Assembly: GCA_026416715.1 (NCBI GenBank) | Contig: JAOAEQ010000002.1 | Coordinates: 98,256 to 157,936, forward strand | Length of the DNA stretch: 59,681 nt | DNA from: a bacterium | GTDB taxonomy: Bacteria; UBP4; UBA4092; JAOAEQ01 | Direction: 5' to 3' | Shown: piece by piece, positions 9,886 to 18,393 of the stretch | How positions within the stretch are numbered: position 1 is the stretch's first letter | Layout of the letters: each line of letters starts with the position of its first letter | Made by a program: the position numbers and the translations under genes | Notes under the pieces: model-generated | The model's database searches: none | Seen by the model: only the letters and a program-made list of their open reading frames with translations | What the model was told of the DNA's origin: nothing

Positions 9886-10213
9886 AGTTAATAATTATCG
9901 CAGACGAAGCATTAATTTGCTTAAAACCATAAATCTTTGTTTAGAATTAACGATAGATTACTAATGGCAACCACCGGTTTATCCCCGATTCTAGAATTAT
10001 AATATCTAGATAATATTACCATACGATTCTATGGTTTTATAATTATAATGTAAAAGATTAATGTATCAAACCCAGATTGAGTTATAGGACTTTATGCATA
10101 GTATATTGAGTCTTCACACATACACAATTTGAATTTGCTCATTGCAAAACTTCTGCTGATATAGTATACTCACTTAAGCAAAAAGTCATCTATTTTTAAT
10201 AGGGATACGTTAT
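9886..10213. other. Divergent intergenic region, HAD / HD gene
   Basis: Very AT-rich 328 bp. It contains a good plus-strand promoter at 10142-10170 and short palindromic stretches around 9995-10035 (TCTAGAAT...ATCTAGAT). No RNA gene or open frame of substance is seen. Confidence 0.5.
10142..10170 (+). promoter_or_regulatory. Candidate sigma-70 promoter for membrane HD gene
   Basis: TTGCAA (10142-10147), 17-bp spacer, TATACT (10165-10170). The leader to the ATG at 10214 would be about 37 nt. Confidence 0.55.
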
Positions 10214-11164
10214 ATGGAACGGACTAACCTTTTTATTACTCGTTATTTCGACCGGATTCTTGTTATTTCAATTTTTCTTGGTGCGGTATTAATTAATGTA
10301 TTTGTTCCCTATAAAATCGGGTTCCTGAATTTTTTCTATCTACCAATAATCGTTGCTGGTTACCATCTCGGGAAACGGTTTGCGGTATTAACCGCGATAC
10401 TCTGCGTGCTTGTTGTTGCTTGGATAGCTGTTCTATTCCCGCAGACATTTTTTGCGGATACTGGCATGCGCCTGTATGTTATTGTTAGTTTACTTGCTTG
10501 GGCGAGTTTTTTAATTCTAACCAGCGCTGCTATGGGATATCTTTATGAAGAAAAAGAACGGAAAATTCAAGAACTACGACAGGCGTATATCGGTGTCGTT
10601 GAGATCCTCGCGAAATATCTTGAATCTTCTGACCGATATACGAAAGGGCATTCAATTCGCGTAGCGCATCTAGCGGAAGATATCGCACATATTTTGCGAT
10701 TATCGAAATATGATGTGGAAAATATCCGAACTGCGGCGTTACTTCACGACATTGGAAAAACGGAAATCAGTATGGATTTGATTAATAAAGCCGCGACATT
10801 AACTTCGGCTGAAAAAGAGACTGTTAATACGCAAACTGAGAAAGGCGCGCAGTTATTATCGCTAGTCGCCGGAGTATTGAAAGAAGCGGTACCGTTAGTA
10901 CTTGCACATCATAAATATTATTATACCGAAAAACAATTCGATGCGAATACGATGCAGGAAATCCCGCTCGGTGCAGCGGTTATCGCGGTTGCTGATGCGT
11001 ATGATGCAATTGTTACCGACCGACCGTATCGTGCCGGGAAAGCGCCTTGGCAGGCGTATGAAGAAATTAGCAAGAATGCCGGAAAACAGTTCCATCCGCA
11101 GGTAGTAGATGCGTTACGGCAGGTTCTGGTTTCTGAAGGATTCGCTGAAGAAAAAGAACTGTAA
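10214..11164 (+). CDS. Membrane-anchored HD-domain phosphohydrolase, degenerate GYP
   Basis: Four hydrophobic segments fill residues ~15-110 (sensor-like membrane module), then a short amphipathic linker and an HD domain with GHSIRV (145-150) and LLHDIGK (176-182). The later part keeps AHHKYYY and VADAYDAIVTDRPYR, but the GYP loop is replaced by a TEKQFDANTMQE stretch. It may therefore be an HD hydrolase for another nucleotide or a weak c-di-GMP enzyme. It is preceded by a promoter and a modest AGGGAT ribosome site. Together with the intact HD-GYP gene at 7211-8140 it suggests local second-messenger signalling. Confidence 0.8.
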   Translation: MERTNLFITRYFDRILVISIFLGAVLINVFVPYKIGFLNFFYLPIIVAGYHLGKRFAVLTAILCVLVVAWIAVLFPQTFFADTGMRLYVIVSLLAWASFLILTSAAMGYLYEEKERKIQELRQAYIGVVEILAKYLESSDRYTKGHSIRVAHLAEDIAHILRLSKYDVENIRTAALLHDIGKTEISMDLINKAATLTSAEKETVNTQTEKGAQLLSLVAGVLKEAVPLVLAHHKYYYTEKQFDANTMQEIPLGAAVIAVADAYDAIVTDRPYRAGKAPWQAYEEISKNAGKQFHPQVVDALRQVLVSEGFAEEKEL

Positions 11165-11261
11165 CCGAAAAGTACCTCTCCTGAACATATAAAGCCAAAA
11201 ACTAAATTATATACCTAATTGCAGCACTTATTTTTTTATAAATATTATTAGGATGAGAAAG

Positions 11262-11284
11262 CAAACTCCGGAGTCTGGAGTTTG
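11262..11284 (+). terminator. Weak hairpin after the HD gene
   Basis: CAAACTCC/GGAGTTTG arms with a 7-nt loop. There is no U-tract, so terminator function is uncertain. Confidence 0.25.
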
Positions 11285-11348
11285 GGTATGAGTTCGATTT
11301 CATTTGGTGGGATGGTGGGCTTGATAAATCAAGTCACTTCTTCTTAAG

Positions 11349-11394
11349 CAAAAAAGAAAAGGCGGTTCTAAACCATTATATTAGAACCGCCTTT
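11349..11394 (-). terminator. Rho-independent terminator of glnA
   Basis: Perfect 13-bp arms (11358-11370 and 11382-11394, AAAGGCGGTTCTA) with an 11-nt loop. Read on the minus strand, the stem is followed by a T-rich tract (CTTTTTTTGC pattern), as expected for termination just after the glnA stop. Confidence 0.85.
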
Positions 11395-11442
11395 GAGAGG
11401 ACAACAATAATTCGCTGAATTTGCGCTATTTGCGTTTACTTT

Positions 11443-12858
11443 CTATACATCGTAGTAGAGATAGAATTCGTATGGATGTGGCCGTAGCCGAACCGGGTCG
11501 ATTTCATGTTTCCATTTATATTCTAGCCAGGTCTCGATAACATCTTTCGTGAATACGTCGCCTTTCAGCAAGAATTCATGGTCTTTTTCCAGCGCTTTCA
11601 GTACTTCTTCCAAACTCCCGGGAACAGATTTAACATTCTGCTTTTCTTCTGGTGGTAGATTATAAATATCTTTATCCAGTGGTGGACCGGGGTCGAGTTT
11701 ATGCTGGATGCCATCAAGTCCCGCCATCAAAATTGCTGCCATCGCCAGATAGGGGTTCGAACTTGGGTCCGGACAACGATACTCAATTCGTTTCGCTTTT
11801 TCGCTCCGTAGATACATCGGGATACGACAGCAAGCGCTCCGGTTCCGTTGTGAATAAACAAGGTTAATCGGCGCTTCATATCCGGGCACCAGACGACGAT
11901 ATGAATTCGTAGTTGGTGCGCAGAATCCTAACAACGCCGGGCTATGTTTTAGCAACCCGCCGATAAAATATAATGCGGTTTCAGATAATTGCGCATATCC
12001 TTTCGGGCTGAAGAACATATTCTTCCCTTTTTTCCAGAGACTAACATGAACATGCATTCCGGAACCGTTATCCATAAAAATCGGTTTCGGCATAAAGGTT
12101 ACAGTTAATCCGGACTTAATCGCCATGTTTTTCAGGACATATTTATACATCATCACTTTATCCGCCATCGCTTCCAGAGTATCATATTTCATATCGAATT
12201 CTCCCTGACCAGCAGTTCCAACTTCATGATGATGTACTTCAATATCAATTCCTGCTTCTATCATTTTCATTGCGACTTTCGACCGGAAATCCTGCAAACT
12301 ATCCGTCGGTGGAACCGGGAAATATCCTTCTTTATACCGCGGTTTATAGCCGAGGTTCGGTTTCTCATCTCGACCGGAATTCCAAGCGCCTTCTTTTGAA
12401 TCTAAGAAATAATATCCGCTATACTGGTTCTGGTCGAACCGGACATCGTTAAAAATATAGAATTCTAGTTCCGGTCCCCAGAAACTCGTATCCGCAATAC
12501 CAGTAGATTCAAGATACTTTTCCGCTTTTTTAGCAATATATCGCGGGTCGCGAGTATATGGCTGGCGGGTCATTGGGTCGCGAACATCGCACATAATTGA
12601 TAAGGTTGGCACCTCACAAACCGGATCAATGATCGCGGTTTTCGGGTCCGGGACTAGGAGCATATCGCTTTCCTGAATCTCCTGATACCCACGAATTGAT
12701 GAACCATCGAATCCGGCGCCGTCTTCAAAAAGTGATTCATCGAGATTATGTATCGGCATACTGAAATGCTGCATCTGACCAGGTAAATCAACAAATTTTA
12801 AATCTACCATTTTCAAATCGTACTTCTTAGCTAATTCGATTACTTCTTTTGGGGTCAT
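11443..12858 (-). CDS. glnA: Glutamine synthetase type I
   Basis: The 471-aa protein matches bacterial GSI throughout. Metal/glutamate residues are visible in PELEFY (E130) and QGEFDM (E220), the NGSGMHVHVS block is at about 264-273, the gating loop PGYEAP (E328) and the R-rich QRNRSA follow. Tyr399 in IYNLPPEE corresponds to the adenylylation tyrosine of the beta subtype, so activity is probably tuned by GlnE-type adenylylation; glnD lies at 30158-33076. The AAAGGAGG Shine-Dalgarno fixes the start. Upstream are a hairpin leader and a sigma-54-type promoter. It catalyses ATP-dependent glutamate + ammonia to glutamine in the cytoplasm and supplies the glutamine used by NadE next door. Confidence 0.97.
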   Translation of the reverse strand: MTPKEVIELAKKYDLKMVDLKFVDLPGQMQHFSMPIHNLDESLFEDGAGFDGSSIRGYQEIQESDMLLVPDPKTAIIDPVCEVPTLSIMCDVRDPMTRQPYTRDPRYIAKKAEKYLESTGIADTSFWGPELEFYIFNDVRFDQNQYSGYYFLDSKEGAWNSGRDEKPNLGYKPRYKEGYFPVPPTDSLQDFRSKVAMKMIEAGIDIEVHHHEVGTAGQGEFDMKYDTLEAMADKVMMYKYVLKNMAIKSGLTVTFMPKPIFMDNGSGMHVHVSLWKKGKNMFFSPKGYAQLSETALYFIGGLLKHSPALLGFCAPTTNSYRRLVPGYEAPINLVYSQRNRSACCRIPMYLRSEKAKRIEYRCPDPSSNPYLAMAAILMAGLDGIQHKLDPGPPLDKDIYNLPPEEKQNVKSVPGSLEEVLKALEKDHEFLLKGDVFTKDVIETWLEYKWKHEIDPVRLRPHPYEFYLYYDV

Positions 12859-12882
12859 AGAACCTCCTTTAAATGAGATAAA

Positions 12883-12930
12883 AATGCTAAAATCCGAATG
12901 TCACATTGACCTCATCTGAATTCTAGCATT
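12883..12930 (-). promoter_or_regulatory. Long hairpin with U-run in the glnA 5' leader
   Basis: Arms 12913-12930 and 12883-12900 can pair over 18 bp with one mismatch and a few G-U pairs, with a 12-nt loop. On the transcript it is followed directly by UUUUUAUC. It lies between promoter and ribosome site, a terminator-like (attenuator) position. Confidence 0.55.
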
Positions 12931-12956
12931 ATTAGATTAAATTGGTATAATAATAG

Positions 12957-12973
12957 AGCAATCGTAATGCCAA
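12957..12973 (-). promoter_or_regulatory. Sigma-54 (-24/-12) promoter for glnA
   Basis: Minus-strand TTGGCATTACGATTGCT matches TTGGCAC-N5-TTGCW, with GG and GC exactly 10 nt apart. The predicted start is near 12946, giving a leader of about 90 nt. glnA is a classic RpoN target. Confidence 0.7.
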
Positions 12974-13177
12974 CTATATTACTCAAATACGTTAAACGGT
13001 TAAATATTTGATAAAATTATAGTTACAATATACTTAGCCTAATCCTAAATTTTTTTAACTAGATAAAAACCTCACATATTAATACATTTTTGTTAGATAT
13101 ACAACAAAATTGTTTGAAAACTCGTCCTCTTGCTAACCAAAAACTTTCTGAATAAAAAATAGGGTTACAATCTAGTA

Positions 13178-14884
13178 TCAAAAAGTATCTCGATATTTAT
13201 TGGTTATCGGCATCCGCCGGTCTCGACCGAACGCTCGCTGCGTTATTTTAATTCCTGGCGGCGCTTGGCGCCGTTTATATTCGCTCAAATCAACCATGCG
13301 AATAACCCGACGCACGGTTTCCGAGTCAAATCCGAGCGCAATGATTTCCTTTAGACTTTTATCTTCTTCGATATACGCTTGCAAAATCGGGTCGAGAATC
13401 TCATACGGCGGTAGCGTATCCGAATCTTTCTGGTTTGGTTTCAGTTCAGCGGTCGGCGCTTTCGTTAAAACCGAATTAGGAATAAGCTGTTTTTTAGCGA
13501 CTTTATTGCGATAGCGCGATAATGCATATACGAGCGTTTTCGGAACATCTTTAATCACTGCAAACCCACCGGCCATATCGCCGTATAAGGTAGCGTATCC
13601 GGTACTCATTTCGCTTTTGTTGCCGGTGGTTAGAACCAGACAACCGAATTTATTCGATAGCGCCATCAGCAGGTTCCCGCGAATCCGCGCTTGTAAGTTC
13701 TCTTCAGTCACATCCGGTTTCTTATGTTTGAACGGTTCGGCAAGAACCGATAAGAACGCATCAAACGGCTGATGGATAGGCAGTTGGATGAACCGAATCC
13801 CGAGATTTGAAGCGAGTTTCTGCGCATCAATATAGCTTTGTTTTGAGCTATACTTTGAGGGCATAAACACGCCAGTAACATTCTTTTTCCCGAGCGCATC
13901 AACGGCAATAACCGCAACCAGACTTGAATCTATCCCGCCGGAAAGACCGATAACTACGCTTTTAAATCCATTTTTAGTTACATAATCCCGAGTTCCACAA
14001 ACTAGCGCTTGATATACTTCTTCAACCGGCTTCAACAGCTTGGCGAGTTTCGGCTTAATAGGTTTTCGCTTTTTACTTGGTAGAGAAGTTGAAATTTGAA
14101 TTGTTTCAATATTTGATACTTGGTTCTTAGTCTTTGGTTCATCATTGCCGATATTCAAATCGGCAATGAGCATTTCTTCTTGAAACGCTATCCCACGCGC
14201 TATCAGTTTCCCTGCCGGATTAAAAATGAGTCCTTGTCCATCAAATACAAGTTCATCCTGTCCGCCGATGAGATTATTATACACGAGATAAACCTGTTTA
14301 CTTTTCGCTCGGGCAGAAAGCATTTCTGCCCGTTGCTTCGGTTTTCCCTGATGATAGGGTGAAGCGTTGATATTAACGAGCAATTCAGCGCCAGCATCCG
14401 CTTGTTCCGCCCAGGGTCCATCTTCACACCAAATATCCTCGCAGATTCCCAACCCGACTTTAATTCCGTTAATGAGAAATAGTTTATTTTGCTTTCCGGC
14501 TGTGAAATATCGTTTCTCATCGAATACCCCATAGTTCGGCAGTCGCATCTTATAATAAAGACCGGCAATCTTGCCGTTAGCGATTACCGCAGCGGCGTTA
14601 TAGATGTTCTTATCCTGCCGGTCAACGAAACCAATAATAACACTTATTGAATCTTTGGTTGTTGAAGCAATTTTATCTAAATATTTGAGATTATCTTCAA
14701 TAAACTGCGGTTTGAATAATAAATCTTCTGGCGGATATCCGGTCAGCGCTAGTTCCGGAAAAGCTAACAAATCTACCTGCTGGTTTTGTGCTTGTTCAAT
14801 CCACGAGATAATTTTTTGTGCGTTCTCTGACAACGCACCGACCGTAACATTGATTTGAGCCAACCCAACTCTTATTGAAGGCAT
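13178..14884 (-). CDS. nadE: Glutamine-dependent NAD+ synthetase
   Basis: 568 aa in two parts. The N-terminal nitrilase-type glutaminase shows the catalytic triad context FPELALTG (Glu), KMRLPNYGVFDE (Lys) and GICEDIW (Cys). The C-terminal synthetase has the PP-loop SGGIDSSL, TGNKSEMSTGYATLYGD and the KAPTAEL / DSDTLPPYEILDPIL tail. It converts deamido-NAD to NAD using glutamine-derived ammonia. ATG at 14884 gives the canonical MPSIRVGLAQIN start. A second, glutaminase-free NadE-like gene is present at 18794-19702. Confidence 0.95.
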   Translation of the reverse strand: MPSIRVGLAQINVTVGALSENAQKIISWIEQAQNQQVDLLAFPELALTGYPPEDLLFKPQFIEDNLKYLDKIASTTKDSISVIIGFVDRQDKNIYNAAAVIANGKIAGLYYKMRLPNYGVFDEKRYFTAGKQNKLFLINGIKVGLGICEDIWCEDGPWAEQADAGAELLVNINASPYHQGKPKQRAEMLSARAKSKQVYLVYNNLIGGQDELVFDGQGLIFNPAGKLIARGIAFQEEMLIADLNIGNDEPKTKNQVSNIETIQISTSLPSKKRKPIKPKLAKLLKPVEEVYQALVCGTRDYVTKNGFKSVVIGLSGGIDSSLVAVIAVDALGKKNVTGVFMPSKYSSKQSYIDAQKLASNLGIRFIQLPIHQPFDAFLSVLAEPFKHKKPDVTEENLQARIRGNLLMALSNKFGCLVLTTGNKSEMSTGYATLYGDMAGGFAVIKDVPKTLVYALSRYRNKVAKKQLIPNSVLTKAPTAELKPNQKDSDTLPPYEILDPILQAYIEEDKSLKEIIALGFDSETVRRVIRMVDLSEYKRRQAPPGIKITQRAFGRDRRMPITNKYRDTF

Positions 14885-15003
14885 AGAGTATCGAATATAG
14901 CGAATGCAACGAATTAAGAAGATTCGAAACTTTCGCTCTTCTTTTCAATCGGTAAATTTGTATATTTACTATATCGGAAAGTCCCAGATTTCGTCAATAG
15001 CCA

Positions 15004-15117
15004 CCCCAGACTAACTAGAGTCAACGAGCTGAGAGGTAAATAGCTTCAGCCATGGTTTGATAAGTCACCTCAAGGTATCAAACTCTTGACTCTAGTTTAT
15101 CCCATTAGATTCTGGGG
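15004..15117. repeat. Nested three-stem inverted repeat, possible structured RNA
   Basis: Outer arms 15004-15010/15111-15117 (CCCCAGA/TCTGGGG), middle arms 15015-15024/15086-15095 (CTAGAGTCAA/TTGACTCTAG), inner arms 15055-15062/15076-15083 (GTTTGATA/TATCAAAC). All pair perfectly in one nested order, compatible with a folded leader RNA of nadE (minus) or of the MFS gene (plus). Confidence 0.5.
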
Positions 15118-15227
15118 TCGGGTAGAATCGTTGGTAAACCTTCATTCAAACTTTTTCTTTACATCCCCAGCATTTCTCGATACACTATTTGACTAAATTC
15201 ATCCCTTGATTAACCAGAAACTGAATT

Positions 15228-15271
15228 CGGAATAAGGATGAACGAGCTCGAGCTCGTTCATCCTTGTTCCG
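15228..15271. repeat. 44-bp near-perfect palindrome
   Basis: 22-bp arms with one mismatch and no loop, centred on GAGCTC|GAGCTC at 15249/15250. It lies just upstream of the MFS gene in a divergent region, so it is not in a normal terminator position. Confidence 0.7.
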
Positions 15272-15332
15272 TTATAAAACTGGGTTCAAAATAAGTAAGG
15301 GAGAACAAATTCAAACGCTACTTTGGGGAAAT

Positions 15333-16514
15333 ATGGATGCGATAGCCAAACGGAACTATAATGCGCTGCGAACCTTCTATTTTTTCTTTTACATCAGCGT
15401 TGCTGCGGTGTCACCGTATATTAATCTCTATTTCAAAAAAATCGGGTTAACCGGAACGCAAATCGGAACGATTGCCGCTGCTGGACCGGTAGTTATTCTA
15501 TTCGCTCAACCGCTCTGGGGTTTTGTTGCGGATAAAACCAAACAGGCGCGCCAGCTGTTATCCTTCGCTATCCTCATGGCGATGATAACTAATATATTCT
15601 TCATATTCTTCCAGAATTTTGCTGCGTTAATTCTGGTTTCTATTATTTTCACGTTTTTCAGCACGCCAATTATTCCCCTTGCAGATACTGCTGCGCTCGA
15701 ATTCGTAGGCTCAAATAAATTAAGTTATGGGAAAATTCGACTCTGGGGTTCGGTCGGATTCGCTGCGTTCGTAACCTTAATTGGGAAAGTAACGCACAAT
15801 TTTGGATTGCTCTGGATATTTCCAATCTATGCGTTCGTAATGGTGATTAATGTTATCCTTTCATTTCGTATTCCCAAATATCAGTCACATTTAGAATATC
15901 GGTTCATCCATGGGTTAACAATTCTACGGAAAAACCATCGGTTCATTTTATTTCTCCTTGGCGTATTTCTTTTAATGGCAACCGGAACCGCAAACGTTGT
16001 CTATTTCGGGATATATATTGACCAGCTCGGTGGAAGTACTACCTTGCTCGGATTCGCTTGGATGATTGCTGCGATATCAGAAATCCCGATATTCCTTTAT
16101 GCAGATAAAATTTTTCAGAAAGTAAATCCGTTACAATGTTTAATCGCCGCAGCCGTTGCTTCTATGTTTCGCTGGTATGTATATACCCTAATAACCAATC
16201 CAATTCTGTTGATTTTCTTGCAACCATTGCATGCGGTTGGGTTTGGTTGCTATTATCTTGGAGCGATTCATTTCATTCGGCAGGAAAGCCCGCCTGGGTG
16301 GATGGCAACTGGACAAACGTTATTCTGGGCAGTAGCGTTCGGGTTATCCGCAATAACCGGTAGTTTTTTCGGCGGCGTGATTTATCAGAAGTATCATAGC
16401 GTCGCTGCAGTATATGCTATCGCAAGTATCGTTGCGTTCGTTTCCGCCATATTATTCCTGCTCGCAACGAAAATACATAAGCAGAATAATGATGTATTAA
16501 GAGAAACTGGTTAA
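15333..16514 (+). CDS. MFS transporter (MFS_1-like, 12 TM)
   Basis: About 393 aa of mostly hydrophobic sequence with some 12 membrane segments. The opening NYNALRTFYFFFY...SPYINLYFKKIGLTGTQIG and the loop GFVADKTKQ between TM2 and TM3 fit the MFS_1_like/nucleoside-symporter-like group. ATG at 15333 is preferred over an upstream TTG at 15264, which lies inside the palindrome; a GGGGA precedes the ATG closely. The transported substrate cannot be inferred. It stands alone, divergent from nadE. Confidence 0.85.
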   Translation: MDAIAKRNYNALRTFYFFFYISVAAVSPYINLYFKKIGLTGTQIGTIAAAGPVVILFAQPLWGFVADKTKQARQLLSFAILMAMITNIFFIFFQNFAALILVSIIFTFFSTPIIPLADTAALEFVGSNKLSYGKIRLWGSVGFAAFVTLIGKVTHNFGLLWIFPIYAFVMVINVILSFRIPKYQSHLEYRFIHGLTILRKNHRFILFLLGVFLLMATGTANVVYFGIYIDQLGGSTTLLGFAWMIAAISEIPIFLYADKIFQKVNPLQCLIAAAVASMFRWYVYTLITNPILLIFLQPLHAVGFGCYYLGAIHFIRQESPPGWMATGQTLFWAVAFGLSAITGSFFGGVIYQKYHSVAAVYAIASIVAFVSAILFLLATKIHKQNNDVLRETG

Positions 16515-16557
16515 AACTTTACATTCTCCATTCTTCAGATTATCAATTATTCATAGA

Positions 16558-17721
16558 TTACGATTCGTATAGGAGATATTTTGCACGTATCGGCAGAAAC
16601 TGTTTGATTTCCTTTTTCCATTCCGCAAGTAAATCAGATATAGAACGATGTTTATCAATCGCTAACCGGACTTTATCTGTTCCGAGCAATAAATCGAAGA
16701 AATAGTTCTCATATTTAATCCACTGGAATTTTTCAGGGAACATATCATGGATAGTTTTAACGACATACAACCCAATCATCGGCGCATTAAATGTATTCCG
16801 GTCAAGGATATGGGTCTGTATCCCGTTGCAGAGTTCGCCTTTATACTTGCTATAATGCGGTGTGAAATAGGTCGGGCGGAACCGAACCGCAGGTAAGTCA
16901 AGTTTGTTCAGTTCAGCAGCTAATGCTTCCGCATCAATCCACGGTGCACCAATCCATTCAAACGGTCGGGTCGTCCCTCGTCCTTCAGAAACATTGATCC
17001 CTTCGATAAAACATAGACCGGGAAAAACTAGTGCAGTATCAACGGTTGGCATATTCGGTGAAGGTGGAATAAACTGCAGACCAGTTTCATCGAACCATTG
17101 CGACCGACGCCATCCTACCATTTTAACCACGGTTAACTCAGCGTTAATCGGATTCTGCGGATTCGGCATCTCGTGGTTATAATATTCTGCTAATTCACCG
17201 AGCGTCATTCCGTGCCGTATCGGAATCGGGCTACTCCCGACGAAAGAAGAAAATCTCATATCCAGAATATTCCCTTCAACCGCAAGACCGGTTATCGGGT
17301 TCGGTCGATCGAGAACAAGCAGTTTCTTGCCATTTTCTTTCACCGCTTCCAATGCGAGCAGCAAGGTCGAAATGAACGTATAGAATCGCGCACCAGCATC
17401 TTGAATATCAAAAATGAGAATATCAACCTCGTTCAGCATTTCCGGAGACGGTTTCCGATTCGTTCCATACAGCGAATATACCGGCAATCCGGTTCTTGCA
17501 TCGGTATAACTATCTACCTTTTCCCCTTCTTTCGCTGCAGCTCGAAATCCATGTTCCGGCGCAAAAATGCTGGTAATTTTCATCCCAGCTTTTAACAATA
17601 AATCAATATTCAACTCAAGCGATTTATTTACTCCCGTCGTATTGGTTATAATTCCAACCCGACTTCCTTTAACCAGCTTCAGTTTCTTTTCTAAAAGAAC
17701 ATCTAATCCTGTTTTTACCAT
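16558..17721 (-). CDS. namZ: Exo-beta-N-acetylmuramidase (DUF1343/GH171, NamZ-like)
   Basis: 387 aa. The family features are clear: GIITNTTGVN (about 24-33), SIFAPEHGFR, YSLYGTNRKPSPEML, LIFDIQDAGARFYTFIST and LDRPNPITG, then GRGTTRPFEWIGAPW. DUF1343 proteins were shown to be exo-lytic N-acetylmuramidases (GH171) acting on peptidoglycan fragments. No signal peptide is visible, so a cytoplasmic wall-recycling role is more likely than secretion. GAAAGGA precedes the ATG. No partner hydrolase or MurNAc kinase lies nearby. Confidence 0.88.
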   Translation of the reverse strand: MVKTGLDVLLEKKLKLVKGSRVGIITNTTGVNKSLELNIDLLLKAGMKITSIFAPEHGFRAAAKEGEKVDSYTDARTGLPVYSLYGTNRKPSPEMLNEVDILIFDIQDAGARFYTFISTLLLALEAVKENGKKLLVLDRPNPITGLAVEGNILDMRFSSFVGSSPIPIRHGMTLGELAEYYNHEMPNPQNPINAELTVVKMVGWRRSQWFDETGLQFIPPSPNMPTVDTALVFPGLCFIEGINVSEGRGTTRPFEWIGAPWIDAEALAAELNKLDLPAVRFRPTYFTPHYSKYKGELCNGIQTHILDRNTFNAPMIGLYVVKTIHDMFPEKFQWIKYENYFFDLLLGTDKVRLAIDKHRSISDLLAEWKKEIKQFLPIRAKYLLYES

Positions 17722-17904
17722 AGATTTCCTTTCATAAAATATTAAGTTATAATGTCACATAAACACTTCATACATTTAAACTTGAAAGTATATGTTAAGT
17801 ATTGGGGCTCATTCGACATTGTGATTTTGCCATTAGATACTATCTATCTTGTCTTTTCTCGAGTCTACCTTTAATTCTTCTGTAATAATCTTTTCTAGCT
17901 TATG

Positions 17905-18225
17905 CTATTCTTCAACTATCTTCTGTCGGTCAAAATAGTCCTGATTCGCTATCAGCTGATTCTTTTGAGTCGCAATTTGCCCAGCTCGATTCCAACACCA
18001 AACGACCATAAAAAGGTAATAAGCAACCACTATCGTTCTCCCTGAAAACGGAGTAAGTAGGTCTATATAACCAAAGAAAACGGTCGATAGCAGGATAAGC
18101 GAAAGTAATAACCAAATTATTCCTGAAGTATACGCTCCAGCATAAATATGGCCTAGCCCTGGAACAATACTGAACCATTTAGCTAGCGTAGGCGATTTTA
18201 TTCTAGGTTTGAATCCTAAATTCAT
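17905..18225 (-). CDS. Small TM2-like membrane protein A
   Basis: 106 aa. A charged N-terminus leads into AKWFSIVPGLGHIYAGAY and about three hydrophobic segments, ending in a polar tail (ATQKNQLIANQDYFDRQ). The PGLGHIYAGAY signature resembles TM2/DUF5683-type small membrane proteins, whose function is unknown. It is clearly paralogous to 18394-18744 (same signature, VVW CW/CM, N-Q-YF-R tail). Confidence 0.65.
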   Translation of the reverse strand: MNLGFKPRIKSPTLAKWFSIVPGLGHIYAGAYTSGIIWLLLSLILLSTVFFGYIDLLTPFSGRTIVVAYYLFMVVWCWNRAGQIATQKNQLIANQDYFDRQKIVEE

Positions 18226-18393
18226 ATTCTATCAAGCTCTAAATCCAAAATCTAAATATCAAAACAATAACATCAAAAAAAACGAAAAGACTAAAAAACG
18301 AATAAACCCTATCTAAGATAAATAATGTTTTTGTCTCTTGGTGTCTTTGTGTCTTGGTGGTAGAATAGTTTTATTTTATACAATCTATCTTCG

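Larger units (their letters stand above)
12859..13177. other. glnA upstream region
   Basis: 319 bp between nadE (end) and glnA (start), both on the minus strand. It holds the glnA leader hairpin (12883-12930) and the sigma-54-like promoter (12957-12973). I did not find a clear NtrC site (TGCAC..GTGCA) in 12974-13177. Confidence 0.6.
14885..15332. other. Divergent intergenic region with stacked inverted repeats
   Basis: 448 bp between nadE and the MFS gene. It contains a three-tier nested inverted repeat (15004-15117) and a 44-bp near-perfect palindrome (15228-15271). No open frame or tRNA. Canonical riboswitch cores (TPP, cobalamin, SAM, lysine, purine, FMN) were looked for by eye and not found. 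Confidence 0.6.

Noticed and set aside
11750-11775. tRNA T-loop-like GGGTTCGAACTTGG
   Set aside because: Inside glnA coding sequence with no acceptor stem or anticodon arm.
15020-15060. CTGAGAGG resembling the TPP riboswitch element
   Set aside because: The other TPP core (TGAACCTGAT...) is absent and the neighbours are nadE and an MFS gene.
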